From: an uncultured Eubacteriales bacterium
Lineage (GTDB): Bacteria > Bacillota > Clostridia > Oscillospirales > Acutalibacteraceae
Direction of reading: 5' to 3'
DNA: 64,000 nucleotides
Assembly: GCA_934491515.1 (NCBI GenBank)
Contig: CAKSTF010000002.1
Span: forward strand, 1 to 64,000
This document shows positions 51,754 through 59,684 of the stretch, piece by piece. The position numbers were made by a program, and so were the translations under genes. The stretch's first letter is position 1, and each line of letters starts with the position of its first letter. Under the pieces are notes generated by a model. It did no database searches. It saw nothing but the letters and a program-made list of their open reading frames with translations, and was not told the origin of the DNA.

Positions 51754-52859
51754 ATATAAATTGCCTCCTTTTCTTCCTTGTTGTCGCGCTGCAGACAGTA
51801 ACGCGTTATCTCTGCGGCATAACGGTCGTTTCCGTCGATAATATCGGTAAGTTCGGGGTACGTAATACCTAAATTTTTTAAACTTAACGCGGAATTAAGC
51901 CGTATATACCATTTTCTGCTGTACAGATTTCTTTTAAGTATGTCTACCGTGTTATCGCCGGGGTACGAACCGAGAGCCGTTGAAGCGACGGCGGCATACT
52001 CCCACTTCTTTTCCGAATTTTCCGCAGCAAAACGGCAGAGTGTTTCATAGGCCCTTTCAAAACGATATTTGCCGAGATACCGTATTGCGGCATAACGTAC
52101 TTCATCGTCCGCATTCTCGTTTTGTAAAAGGGAAAATGCAAATTCCCGATATTCGCCGCCCGAAAAGCGCAGAAAATCCAGCAAAGCCACCTGTGTGTCG
52201 ACCGAAAAATCAAAAAATCCGCCGATAAATCTTTCGCTCAATGCATTGCCGCTGCCGGCAAAATTGAGCAGTCCGTCCGACAAAAGTTTTCTGTGAAAAA
52301 ACAGATCGCTTTTGTCAATTATTTTTACCGCCTTAAAAACACAGTCAACGTCTCCGGTGGTATAAAGCGCCTGCATTGCGTTTTCACGGCAATAAATGTT
52401 CGGTTCGTATAAAAGTTCAAGCAGCGCCCCTTTAAGGCTTTCAAATGAACGGTGCGCAATCACGCGGTATTTTTTTAAAATATACGGAAAATACGCCGCC
52501 TCTGTTTTGTTGCGCTTTGCATAATACGCCATAAGCGATATAAACACATCGTCGATACTTTTTAAATAGTTTCGTATTTCCTGCGGATGATTTGCGTACT
52601 CCGCCTCCAGCATTTTATCAAACGCCGCCATATTGCCGACCCTGCGCAGTTTTCGGCTTAAGTTTGCCTTGTGTTTTTTATCTGTCGGCGCGCCGTTTTC
52701 CGCTTCTTTCAGTCTTACAAGCACACGGTATCGCAGATTTCTGCTTACTTTTTCCGTTTTTCGTTCGCTTGCCCTGAACAGCAGCGCTGCCGCTATATTA
52801 AAACCTATCATTGCAGTGCATACAAACAGGTAGACGTAAAGCATTATTTCCACTCTCAC
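51750..52859 (-). CDS. Membrane-anchored HEAT-repeat protein
   Basis: A 369-residue protein: one N-terminal helix (LYVYLFVCTAMIGFNIAAALLF), a charged linker, then alpha-helical repeats of HEAT type through the C-terminus (NIYCRENAMQALYTTGD, DDEVRYAAIRYLGKYRF, NTVDILKRNLYSRKWYIRLNSALSLKNLG). GTG 52859 is preferred: it overlaps the previous stop (GTGA) and has GGAGG 7 nt upstream. HEAT scaffolds of this kind often sit beside family-2 glycosyltransferases, presumably as assembly partners. It has no catalytic motif. Confidence 0.82.
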   Translation of the reverse strand: MRVEIMLYVYLFVCTAMIGFNIAAALLFRASERKTEKVSRNLRYRVLVRLKEAENGAPTDKKHKANLSRKLRRVGNMAAFDKMLEAEYANHPQEIRNYLKSIDDVFISLMAYYAKRNKTEAAYFPYILKKYRVIAHRSFESLKGALLELLYEPNIYCRENAMQALYTTGDVDCVFKAVKIIDKSDLFFHRKLLSDGLLNFAGSGNALSERFIGGFFDFSVDTQVALLDFLRFSGGEYREFAFSLLQNENADDEVRYAAIRYLGKYRFERAYETLCRFAAENSEKKWEYAAVASTALGSYPGDNTVDILKRNLYSRKWYIRLNSALSLKNLGITYPELTDIIDGNDRYAAEITRYCLQRDNKEEKEAIYI

Positions 52860-55048
52860 GGTGCCGCCTCCCCGTTCCAAAGGCTTTGCAGTATGTAATA
52901 GGAACTTTTAAGCCTTTCATGATAGGTTACTTTATTGCCCCGGCCCTTCAGTTTATATGAAGAAAGACTGCACCTGCCGCTTCCTTCTGACATAATGCCG
53001 ATGTTCATTTTATTTATATTTATATATTTGATTCCGTAATTTCCGCTGTAATAATCGTCCAGAATTTCCATCTTTGAAGGGTCGGAAAAATTAAGTATCT
53101 GCCAGGGAAGTTTTATCTCAATAAAATCTCCGCTGCACGCAAAATCCGCAAGAGAATCGAATTCCGGCGACTCCGGATTTGCGTTGCCGTATTTAAGTTT
53201 GCCTGTTTCAAAGGACGGATCGCCGAAATTCAGGAGGGTTTTCTTCCTTTCTTCCTCCGTTACGTTAAAAATTTCAAGAATCATATCTATGTTTACAAAT
53301 TCCGAAGAGTTTTTATCGGGAACATTATCAACAAGATAGGTGTCAAACCCCTTAAGATTCTGAGAATAGGTAGACCTTAAAACTTCGTACCTTTCCTGTA
53401 CCATAAGGCGGCTGTTGTCTTTTCCGTTTATTACAAGAACAAAATCCGCCGCTTTATCGAACTTCAAACCGAAATTTTTGCAGTAATTACTGCCCGACTT
53501 GGGCGTTGTATCAATAGGGATATAAATTTTATCGTTTTCAAAATCAAGATTCTTCTTGTTTATAAGAAAATAAACAAACTTTTCATCATAGCGTATGCTT
53601 AATGACATTTCTCCCGCTTGTGCCGTAGGGTTTACGTCCGACCATTCGGAAACGTCGCCGTCTACATAGCAAACGGATTCTTTTTCGCCCGGGTCAAAGG
53701 AGAGAAGTCCGAAGTATTGTTCATTTGTCTGGTAATCTGACCAATACGGATTGCGCGTAAGATTAACGGCATACATGGTGTTCCAGGTGCGTTTAAACCA
53801 TTCGTCCTGCCACGAAAAAACGCAGGAGCCGGCACAACCTGCCGCCATAATATCGTTATAACACCGAACAAGCGCCTCTCCCTGATCTTTTTCCGACATA
53901 TTACCCTGATTTCGGTTTGTATTAAGGTCGCGGTGCGCCATTCCCCTGCCCGTGGAAACGCCGAACTCCGATATCACTACCGGCATCGTGTGGTGGGCGG
54001 TAAGCATACTCAGATACGCGCGGTAGGTGTTAAGTTCTTCGCCGTCATAAAACGGCGTTTTGTCCGCAAGACCCGAAAAGGTCCAGTCGTCCGTCCAGTT
54101 AAGATAGTCGGGGTAATACGGATAAACGTGGTAGGAGGCAAACTGCCCCGTAAGCAGTTTATCGGTGGTTTTAATGTGTTCAACATCCACATAAGCGCAT
54201 TTCATATACAGTTTTTGAACCGATTCGGGATACTCAAACGGGTCAGTGGTAGGCCAGTTTGAAAAAGCGATAAGTTTTTGCGTTTTATAACGCTTTGTTT
54301 CATAGTCGACAATATGGTTTCCTATTTTACAAAGCAGCGTTTCAAAAACCGAGGCGTTTTCGTCGGTGTAAAGAAACTCGCCCTTAAAGGAGGTGTATTC
54401 CGCCTTTTCCTTATAACTTTCATCGGTATAGGCTACCGTAATGTCCTCCCACTCTACGCCGAGAATATACCCTATCACCCACTTTGAAACGTCCTTGCGG
54501 TAGGTACCGTGCCCCGCGCTTGCCACACGGCCGAGCGACAGTTTTTTCTTTCCGTGAATAACGTCTATCATGGTAATGCAGTTGCGGGAAAAGGTGTTGT
54601 AAAAATCGCTGTCGTATGCGTCCCTGTGCGAATTCTGCACATAATCGTTCACCCAAACTCCGTGAATCATATAAAGCGGGTCGGGGTTATTTAAGTTATA
54701 TTCGTAAAAAGCGTTATAAAAGGTATCGTTTTGTATAGTATAAACACGCACGGTGTTTGCGCCCATTTCCTTTATGTACTTAAACCACCGCTTGTATGTT
54801 TCTTTATCAATACTAAAGTCCGTAGCCCATTCGCCCGGCTCGCCCGAGCCGAGGTTTACGCCCCTTATTTCAAATTCGGCGTACCCTTTTCCGCTGTCAA
54901 GCAGAATTTTATCCCCTTCTGTTTTTACAAACGTTTCCGCCTGTTTTTTAGGGTTTAAATCAATGTAAAATCCAAAGCGGTAATAGGCTGCGTCTATCCC
55001 GACAAGCAAAAGCGCAATGCATAAAACAACTATGATAAATTTTTTCAT
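52856..55048 (-). CDS. Membrane-anchored TIM-barrel glycoside hydrolase-like protein
   Basis: A 730-residue protein with an N-terminal signal anchor (KKFIIVVLCIALLLVGIDAAYY), an extracytoplasmic TIM barrel (about 55-450) and a beta-sandwich-like tail (about 480-700). The barrel shows clan-A features: FEIRGVNLG, GANTVRVYT, ILGVEWED (candidate acid/base Glu), YHVYPYYPDY and VVISEFGVSTG (candidate nucleophile Glu). It may trim, release or modify the polymer made by the adjacent synthase. The tail (LSIRYDEKFVYFLINK) resembles a carbohydrate-binding domain. The exact GH family is not assigned. 13 bp after CotH. Confidence 0.78.
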   Translation of the reverse strand: MKKFIIVVLCIALLLVGIDAAYYRFGFYIDLNPKKQAETFVKTEGDKILLDSGKGYAEFEIRGVNLGSGEPGEWATDFSIDKETYKRWFKYIKEMGANTVRVYTIQNDTFYNAFYEYNLNNPDPLYMIHGVWVNDYVQNSHRDAYDSDFYNTFSRNCITMIDVIHGKKKLSLGRVASAGHGTYRKDVSKWVIGYILGVEWEDITVAYTDESYKEKAEYTSFKGEFLYTDENASVFETLLCKIGNHIVDYETKRYKTQKLIAFSNWPTTDPFEYPESVQKLYMKCAYVDVEHIKTTDKLLTGQFASYHVYPYYPDYLNWTDDWTFSGLADKTPFYDGEELNTYRAYLSMLTAHHTMPVVISEFGVSTGRGMAHRDLNTNRNQGNMSEKDQGEALVRCYNDIMAAGCAGSCVFSWQDEWFKRTWNTMYAVNLTRNPYWSDYQTNEQYFGLLSFDPGEKESVCYVDGDVSEWSDVNPTAQAGEMSLSIRYDEKFVYFLINKKNLDFENDKIYIPIDTTPKSGSNYCKNFGLKFDKAADFVLVINGKDNSRLMVQERYEVLRSTYSQNLKGFDTYLVDNVPDKNSSEFVNIDMILEIFNVTEEERKKTLLNFGDPSFETGKLKYGNANPESPEFDSLADFACSGDFIEIKLPWQILNFSDPSKMEILDDYYSGNYGIKYININKMNIGIMSEGSGRCSLSSYKLKGRGNKVTYHERLKSSYYILQSLWNGEAAP

Positions 55049-55061
55049 AGGCGCTCCTTTC

Positions 55062-56555
55062 TTAATCGGTTACTTCGGTATATTTTTTTATTTTAGAAGA
55101 GGCGGAGTACTGCTTAAGCGTTTCGATATTTTCGTCAAGCCATGCGGTGCGCTCCGCAAAAAAAGTTTTTAATTGCGTTACCGCCTCGTCGTACGAATGA
55201 AGATTTCGGTTTTCAGGGTAAAGCAGCGTATCATCGGCAAAAGAGGACGCCCACCGCTTGTTGTTTCTTTCTACCGCAGGGCCCAAATATTCTATTACCC
55301 CGTCGATATACCCTTCTAAATATTCGTCGCTGAAAACGGTTTTGCGAAGATTTTTATACATTTTTATAACCCTGTTTACAAAATCTTCGTCCTTCATAAG
55401 CATTCCGAACCATAATTTATTCTGAATTTCAAAATGCTGCACTTCCATAATGGTGCGTTCCTGATAATTATCGCAGGCGTTGTTAAAGTCCCAAACGCAT
55501 AATTTTAATTTGCCGCTTGTGTCTTTGTAAAGATAGGTCGAATAGGAACCTGCGTCATAATTCACCACAAGTTCGTGGATTATGAAATATGCCGCAAAAG
55601 AGTCAACGTCTATATAATTCTTATACCCGTATTTTTTATTATTAAAATCGTACGAATAAAGCGCCTTTTCAAAACGCGAAAAATCGATTTCTATTGTTCT
55701 TCTAAGCGCGTCGTTTAACTTTTCGGGACCCGGGTACTCCACTTCTAACTTTAAGTCCGTGTCCATTCTTAAAGTATAAGCGGTAAGATTGTTTGCCCGG
55801 TCACTTTCAATTTCATTGTTGCGGTCCAGCCTTAAAAGATATCCCGTGTAGGTGTTGTCCTTAACATCTACCGACATATCAAGCCTTGCCCCGTCTTTGC
55901 CGGCGGTTATCAACTCGGTCAGCACATACACGCCCTCGTAACTGCCGTTTATAATAACCTCGCAGAACCGCACGTTCGGGGAGTAGTCCATAATCTCGCC
56001 CGTTATGTTGTACATCATATAATTGCGTACAAGGGTCTTATCAAGATAAGGCCCGTGCAGCACCCAGTCGTGGTGCGTATCCATTCCGAGCAGCGATTGC
56101 GGATTGTTGTTCCCGTCTTTGTCGATAAGTTTAATACGGTATCCCGATTTCTCGAAAAATCTTGAACTGTTGCCGCGCGCATGGATAACAATATCGCTTG
56201 AAACGGAAGGCGTATCCGCCGCGTGATTGTACTTGGTTTCGGAATCCATCACCTGCATTGAAGCGGTGATCCTGTCTTCCCCGTCGGGCGTAACGGTAAA
56301 ATACGGATTTTCGCCGTTTTCATCGGTTTTTCCTTTTCCCGGGATTTCAATGCCGCCCGTGTCTATGCAAATAAGCGGCAGATGGGTGCAAAACGCGCCG
56401 TCGTTGTGGGTCTGTCCGCATTCTTGCTTTACCGCCGCCGATAAATGCTGATGATAACGCTTTTCCGTTGTTTTCCCGAACAGAGAACTCCAGTTTACTA
56501 TGCTTACAATCAACACCGCGGCGCACGCGATTGCCCCTATGGATTTATATTTCAT
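55062..56555 (-). CDS. cotH: CotH kinase family protein
   Basis: A 497-residue protein anchored by an N-terminal helix, with an atypical kinase fold outside the membrane. Seen: HARGNSSRFFEKSGYRIKL near 135, LHGPYLDKTLVRNYMMYNI near 170, YEGVYVLTELI, TGYLLRLDRNNE and the metal-loop-like LCVWDFNNACDN near 355. CotH of Bacillus phosphorylates spore-coat proteins. In non-coat contexts, as here next to a polysaccharide synthase, the substrate is unknown, and its presence does not prove sporulation. Lies 14 bp after the DUF4956 gene. Confidence 0.88.
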   Translation of the reverse strand: MKYKSIGAIACAAVLIVSIVNWSSLFGKTTEKRYHQHLSAAVKQECGQTHNDGAFCTHLPLICIDTGGIEIPGKGKTDENGENPYFTVTPDGEDRITASMQVMDSETKYNHAADTPSVSSDIVIHARGNSSRFFEKSGYRIKLIDKDGNNNPQSLLGMDTHHDWVLHGPYLDKTLVRNYMMYNITGEIMDYSPNVRFCEVIINGSYEGVYVLTELITAGKDGARLDMSVDVKDNTYTGYLLRLDRNNEIESDRANNLTAYTLRMDTDLKLEVEYPGPEKLNDALRRTIEIDFSRFEKALYSYDFNNKKYGYKNYIDVDSFAAYFIIHELVVNYDAGSYSTYLYKDTSGKLKLCVWDFNNACDNYQERTIMEVQHFEIQNKLWFGMLMKDEDFVNRVIKMYKNLRKTVFSDEYLEGYIDGVIEYLGPAVERNNKRWASSFADDTLLYPENRNLHSYDEAVTQLKTFFAERTAWLDENIETLKQYSASSKIKKYTEVTD

Positions 56556-56569
56556 ACAGATATCCTCCG

Positions 56570-57247
56570 TCAGTTGGATATTTCATCGTTTTGCATTACC
56601 AGATTTACATACTCTATATTTTCAAGCCTGTAAATGCTGTCTATAATATTCGGTTCGCTCTTTTCCGCTTTTTTAACGGTTTTTTGCGTTAGTTCGTAAA
56701 TCAGTTCCACCGTGTCGGGCGCGGTATTCTCCACCCTTAGTTTCGCTTTACCGGAAAATAGTTTGTACACCTGCGATTTTATCATCGGTTCCTTTAATCG
56801 GGCTGCACGCACAATTAAAAGCATTCTGTTATCACTTTTTATGCAGCCGAGAATCAGTATGGCAACAAATGTAACCGCACTTCCGACCGACGCCACAAGA
56901 TAATCACCCACACCGCAGCAAATGCCGATTATAATTGCCCAGAATATGTACACGGTGTCGCGCGAATCCTTTATGGCGGTACGGAAACGTACAATAGACA
57001 GTGCGCCCACCATACCCAGCGATAAAGCAATATTATTTCCGATAACGGTCATTACCGTGCCGGTAAGCACTGTTAAAATAACAAGCGAAGCGTTGAATTT
57101 TTTGCTGTATATCGTGCCCCTGTGGGATATGCAGTATGAAATAAATATGAACGTTCCAAGCACTGCCGCGGCGGATATATTCATCAGAATCTGCTGCCAC
57201 GTCATATCGCTGGGGTTGGTAAAAAGGCTGTAAATTTTCTCTCTCAT
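56570..57247 (-). CDS. DUF4956 family membrane protein (second copy)
   Basis: A 225-residue protein with four membrane segments (about 21-42, 54-72, 75-95, 100-130) and the family signature MVGALSIVRFRTAIKDSRDT; a cytoplasmic C-terminal domain follows. It is a paralogue of the protein at 29674-30336, and both sit directly after a VTC gene, which supports a functional pair. Its role is unknown. Gaps to neighbours are 12 and 14 bp, well inside the operon. Confidence 0.87.
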   Translation of the reverse strand: MREKIYSLFTNPSDMTWQQILMNISAAAVLGTFIFISYCISHRGTIYSKKFNASLVILTVLTGTVMTVIGNNIALSLGMVGALSIVRFRTAIKDSRDTVYIFWAIIIGICCGVGDYLVASVGSAVTFVAILILGCIKSDNRMLLIVRAARLKEPMIKSQVYKLFSGKAKLRVENTAPDTVELIYELTQKTVKKAEKSEPNIIDSIYRLENIEYVNLVMQNDEISN

Positions 57248-57259
57248 ATTTCTTTTCTC

Positions 57260-57955
57260 CTATAATTTTGTCTGATAACCGTTTTGGCGGGCAAGCACAT
57301 ATTTGCTTACCGAAAGTTCGCTTCTGTCAATCGGGTTTATCAACCGTTTTATATACTCAAGCAAAAAACCGTTGAATTTTACTTCAAGCACCACGTTGTA
57401 CGGGTCAAGCACCGGATTCATATTAAGTTTTCGGCTGAACAAATCAAAGCAGCTTTCCGTGGAAACAATGCGGTTGTCAAAAGTCACCCTTATTTTGTTT
57501 TCCTTTGCAATGTACGCCTTGCGGTTATATTCCACAATGGTTTTCGGTCTGTAACACCTTGTATGCATAAGGGCATAACATTCCGCAGCAAAAGGTTCTT
57601 TATAAGAAAGCAGCGGCGAGTAATCGCCCGTTGTCAGCAAAACGGCGTCCCTGCGCTTTAGTTTAAGCGACCTTTTAAGCTGGCTTACACCCTGTTTCTG
57701 CTTCATTTCAAGCATTGCATAATCGGCTGTCGGGTCGTAGCAGCGCAACCTGATTTTACGCCGCAGTTCAATTCCCGCCTGCTTTTCAAAATAATCGCCG
57801 TCATAAACGGTATCAAAATAAAGCGAACGGATAGTATAACCGTGCGTGCCGTTATGCGGATCGGGCAACATTATGTTTTCAAGATTGTGCGAAAGTGAAA
57901 TAAATTCATCGGCACTTATCAAAAATTTCTTTTCTTCCCTTAAAACGCAGTTCAA
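57260..57955 (-). CDS. VTC (polyphosphate polymerase-like) domain protein (second copy)
   Basis: A 231-residue cytoplasmic protein with the VTC tunnel-fold elements: REEKKFLIS at the start, RSLYFDTVYDG, LRRKIRLRCYD, LEMKQKQG, VEYNRKAYI, KIRVTFDN and VVLEVKFNG. The start is a TTG with GAGGTG 7 nt upstream. First gene of the polymer operon, directly behind the c-di-GMP riboswitch and terminator. Possible roles are polyphosphate synthesis or phosphate-polymer sensing; neither is shown for this bacterial group. Paralogue of 30329-31096. Confidence 0.87.
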   Translation of the reverse strand: MNCVLREEKKFLISADEFISLSHNLENIMLPDPHNGTHGYTIRSLYFDTVYDGDYFEKQAGIELRRKIRLRCYDPTADYAMLEMKQKQGVSQLKRSLKLKRRDAVLLTTGDYSPLLSYKEPFAAECYALMHTRCYRPKTIVEYNRKAYIAKENKIRVTFDNRIVSTESCFDLFSRKLNMNPVLDPYNVVLEVKFNGFLLEYIKRLINPIDRSELSVSKYVLARQNGYQTKL

Positions 57956-57972
57956 AAAATCACCTCACAAAT

Positions 57973-58004
57973 AAAAAACCGACCGCACTTAAAAATGTGC
58001 GGTC
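57973..58004 (-). terminator. Intrinsic terminator in the riboswitch expression platform
   Basis: Minus strand stem GACCGCAC (58004-57997) / GTGCGGTC (57988-57981), loop ATTTTTAA, then GG and T6. Its 5' arm overlaps the bases that could close the riboswitch P1 helix, so the two structures should be mutually exclusive. Confidence 0.88.
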
Positions 58005-58005
58005 A

Positions 58006-58076
58006 GTCAATCATACGGAATATTCCGGTTAGACACTAAACTTTGCGTCCCTGGCTTTCGTCAGGTTTGCCGATAT
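58006..58076 (-). promoter_or_regulatory. Cyclic di-GMP-I (GEMM) riboswitch
   Basis: The minus strand shows the conserved GEMM core: CGGCAAACC (58072-58064), a CCTGAC/GCCAGG stem capped by a GAAA tetraloop, and GGGACGCAAAG (58051-58041). P3 follows, with an 11-nt tetraloop-receptor variant TCTAAC...GTATGA (58033-58011) around a CGGAATATTCCG hairpin. It lies between the GGDEF gene stop and the VTC gene, ahead of a terminator. If ligand stabilises P1, the CCG shared with the terminator is sequestered and transcription continues (ON switch, inferred). Confidence 0.9.
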
Positions 58077-58090
58077 TTTAATATTTAAAT

Positions 58091-59173
58091 TCAGGTTGTT
58101 TTTGCAGACTTTTTGTAAGTTTTATCAGAATACATCCGGCGGTCTGCCTCTTTTATCACATCGTAAATTTTTGTTTTTTCGGGTTCGTAGAACGCGTATC
58201 CTATCGCTATCGACGGCATTACAAGATGGCAGTTGCTCTCTAATGCGAGCTGTTCTTTTAACCTGTTATTCAGGTCCTTTATTTTGCAGGGGTCTATTTC
58301 CCTGTCTATAACAACGCAGAATTCATCTCCGCCTACCCTGTAACAAAGCCCGTGCTTTCCGTACACCTTTCTTATCACGGTCGCCACGCTCTTTAAACAT
58401 ACATCGCCTACGGTGTGGCCCATCCTGTCGTTAATGCCTTTAAAGTTGTCCACATCAAGAACAATAATATATGCCTTTTTGTTAAGCGATGTTTTTAACA
58501 CCTCAAACGCCCTGCGGTTTAAAAGTTCCGTAAGCGCGTCCAATTGATAGACCATGTTGCAGTAATAAATATAAAACAGTATCATACCTATCGCCACAGT
58601 AAGCCATACGATTCTTACGTCGCTGTCTATAATATAAAACACAACGCTTACCGAAACAAATCCTAAAATCATCAGCAAAGAAATACCGTTTCGGTTCTGA
58701 AAATGCGCGCCGTCTTTTGCCACCGTATAGACAAGATAAATAATACTTAAAAATACAAACAGAAAATAAATCCAGTACGCCCTGCCGCTGTGATAAACGT
58801 TCTTTTCGTCTATGTAAAACACAAATCCGAAAAACAGCGACAGCGTTTCTAAAACAATATGAACGATATTCGGAATAAATACAGCCGTCTTGTATTTTAT
58901 CGGATAAAAAGCGGTAACAAATACAATCGCAATTGTCGGTGCCAGGCAAAATTCCAGATATTTTGCAATAATGCTTACGGGTCTTAACCGCACCGCAAAC
59001 TCCTCAAGCATAACGGCCGTAAACTCCGCGAAAGCACAGGTCATTATCAGCGCCGCCGCAAGTATGATCCTCGACTTTTTATTTTTGGGCAAAACTTTGT
59101 TTTTTGTTATCAGCACAATTAAGGTCAGCAACGATAATTGCGTTGTGATTACAGAAGAAATATACGTCTTCAT
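58091..59173 (-). CDS. Membrane diguanylate cyclase (GGDEF)
   Basis: A 360-residue protein with six or seven N-terminal membrane helices (5-195) resembling 7TM sensor modules, then a complete GGDEF domain: DALTELLNRRAFE, VLDVDNFKGINDRMGHTVGD (metal-binding Asp) and the active loop YRVGGDEFCVV. It should make c-di-GMP from two GTP. AGGAGG lies 6 nt before the ATG. It is placed between an invertible promoter segment upstream and a c-di-GMP riboswitch 15 bp downstream, so its product can act on the adjacent operon. Confidence 0.93.
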   Translation of the reverse strand: MKTYISSVITTQLSLLTLIVLITKNKVLPKNKKSRIILAAALIMTCAFAEFTAVMLEEFAVRLRPVSIIAKYLEFCLAPTIAIVFVTAFYPIKYKTAVFIPNIVHIVLETLSLFFGFVFYIDEKNVYHSGRAYWIYFLFVFLSIIYLVYTVAKDGAHFQNRNGISLLMILGFVSVSVVFYIIDSDVRIVWLTVAIGMILFYIYYCNMVYQLDALTELLNRRAFEVLKTSLNKKAYIIVLDVDNFKGINDRMGHTVGDVCLKSVATVIRKVYGKHGLCYRVGGDEFCVVIDREIDPCKIKDLNNRLKEQLALESNCHLVMPSIAIGYAFYEPEKTKIYDVIKEADRRMYSDKTYKKSAKTT

Positions 59174-59395
59174 TTTGCCCTCCTAAAAAGTTTTGTTTGT
59201 CGCCTCTTTTCTTCAAGGCCTTTTAAATGTATTACATATCTGCTGTATCACACTTAAAAAGCCGAGCATACACCATTATATGATGATATATAATAATATA
59301 AATTCGGGCGTAAATTTGTCCTTTTTCGCGAAATGTAATTTTTGCGGAGTGAAATGCAGAGCAAAAAATTTCCGCCGACAGATAAATATATACGC

Positions 59396-59419
59396 AACAT
59401 AATCAATATTATGTTGCAG
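59396..59419 (+). repeat. Left inverted repeat of the switch
   Basis: 24 bp, identical to the complement of 59632-59655. Its GCAACATAAT/ATTATGTTGC arms (59394-59403/59408-59417) are palindromic around CAAT, fitting a tyrosine-recombinase core site with two binding arms. Confidence 0.9.
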
Positions 59420-59561
59420 TTTAAATTAAAGAATTAAAGTTTAAATGTCCGGAATATAAAAAACAGGTATAACAATCCAAACCCTTTTAAAACAAAAAAT
59501 AAAAGGGCTTGTTATCCTTGCGCTTTTTAGTATTTAAATAGATTTTTTATTCCGGAGATTC

Positions 59562-59590
59562 TTTACAACCGAAGAATATCGTGATATAAT
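59562..59590 (+). promoter_or_regulatory. Promoter inside the invertible segment
   Basis: TTTACA (59562-59567), 17 nt, TATAAT (59585-59590) with a TG one base before it (extended -10). In the present orientation it points right, away from the cyclase gene and into a terminator at 59656. Inversion would aim it left at the cyclase. Confidence 0.85.
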
Positions 59591-59631
59591 TACTGTAAAA
59601 TTATGTAGTTTTATGCGTTTTTTTGCTTTTG

Positions 59632-59655
59632 CTGCAACATAATATTGATTATGTT
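59632..59655 (-). repeat. Right inverted repeat of the switch
   Basis: Exact 24-bp inverted copy of the left repeat, ending 26 bp before the stop codon end of the recombinase gene. Confidence 0.9.
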
Positions 59656-59684
59656 TCTGCCGCCGATTCGGGTGGCTTTTTTAT
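59656..59684 (+). terminator. Terminator facing the switch promoter
   Basis: Stem GCCGCC/GGTGGC (one G-T pair) followed by T6, immediately right of the invertible segment. It would stop the transcript started in the present orientation and protect the convergent recombinase gene. Confidence 0.7.

Larger units (their letters stand above)
59396..59655. mobile_element. Invertible DNA segment (phase-variation switch) bounded by 24-bp inverted repeats
   Basis: The sequence AACATAATCAATATTATGTT followed by GCAG at 59396-59419 recurs exactly, inverted, at 59632-59655. The intervening 212 bp contain no gene but a strong promoter, an internal hairpin (CCCTTTTA/TAAAAGGG) and inner inverted CCGGAATA copies. 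A tyrosine recombinase gene ends 26 bp to the right, and a diguanylate cyclase gene starts 222 bp to the left. This is the architecture of recombinase-driven promoter switches. The region 59174-59395 is an AT-rich leader with no gene. Confidence 0.85.
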
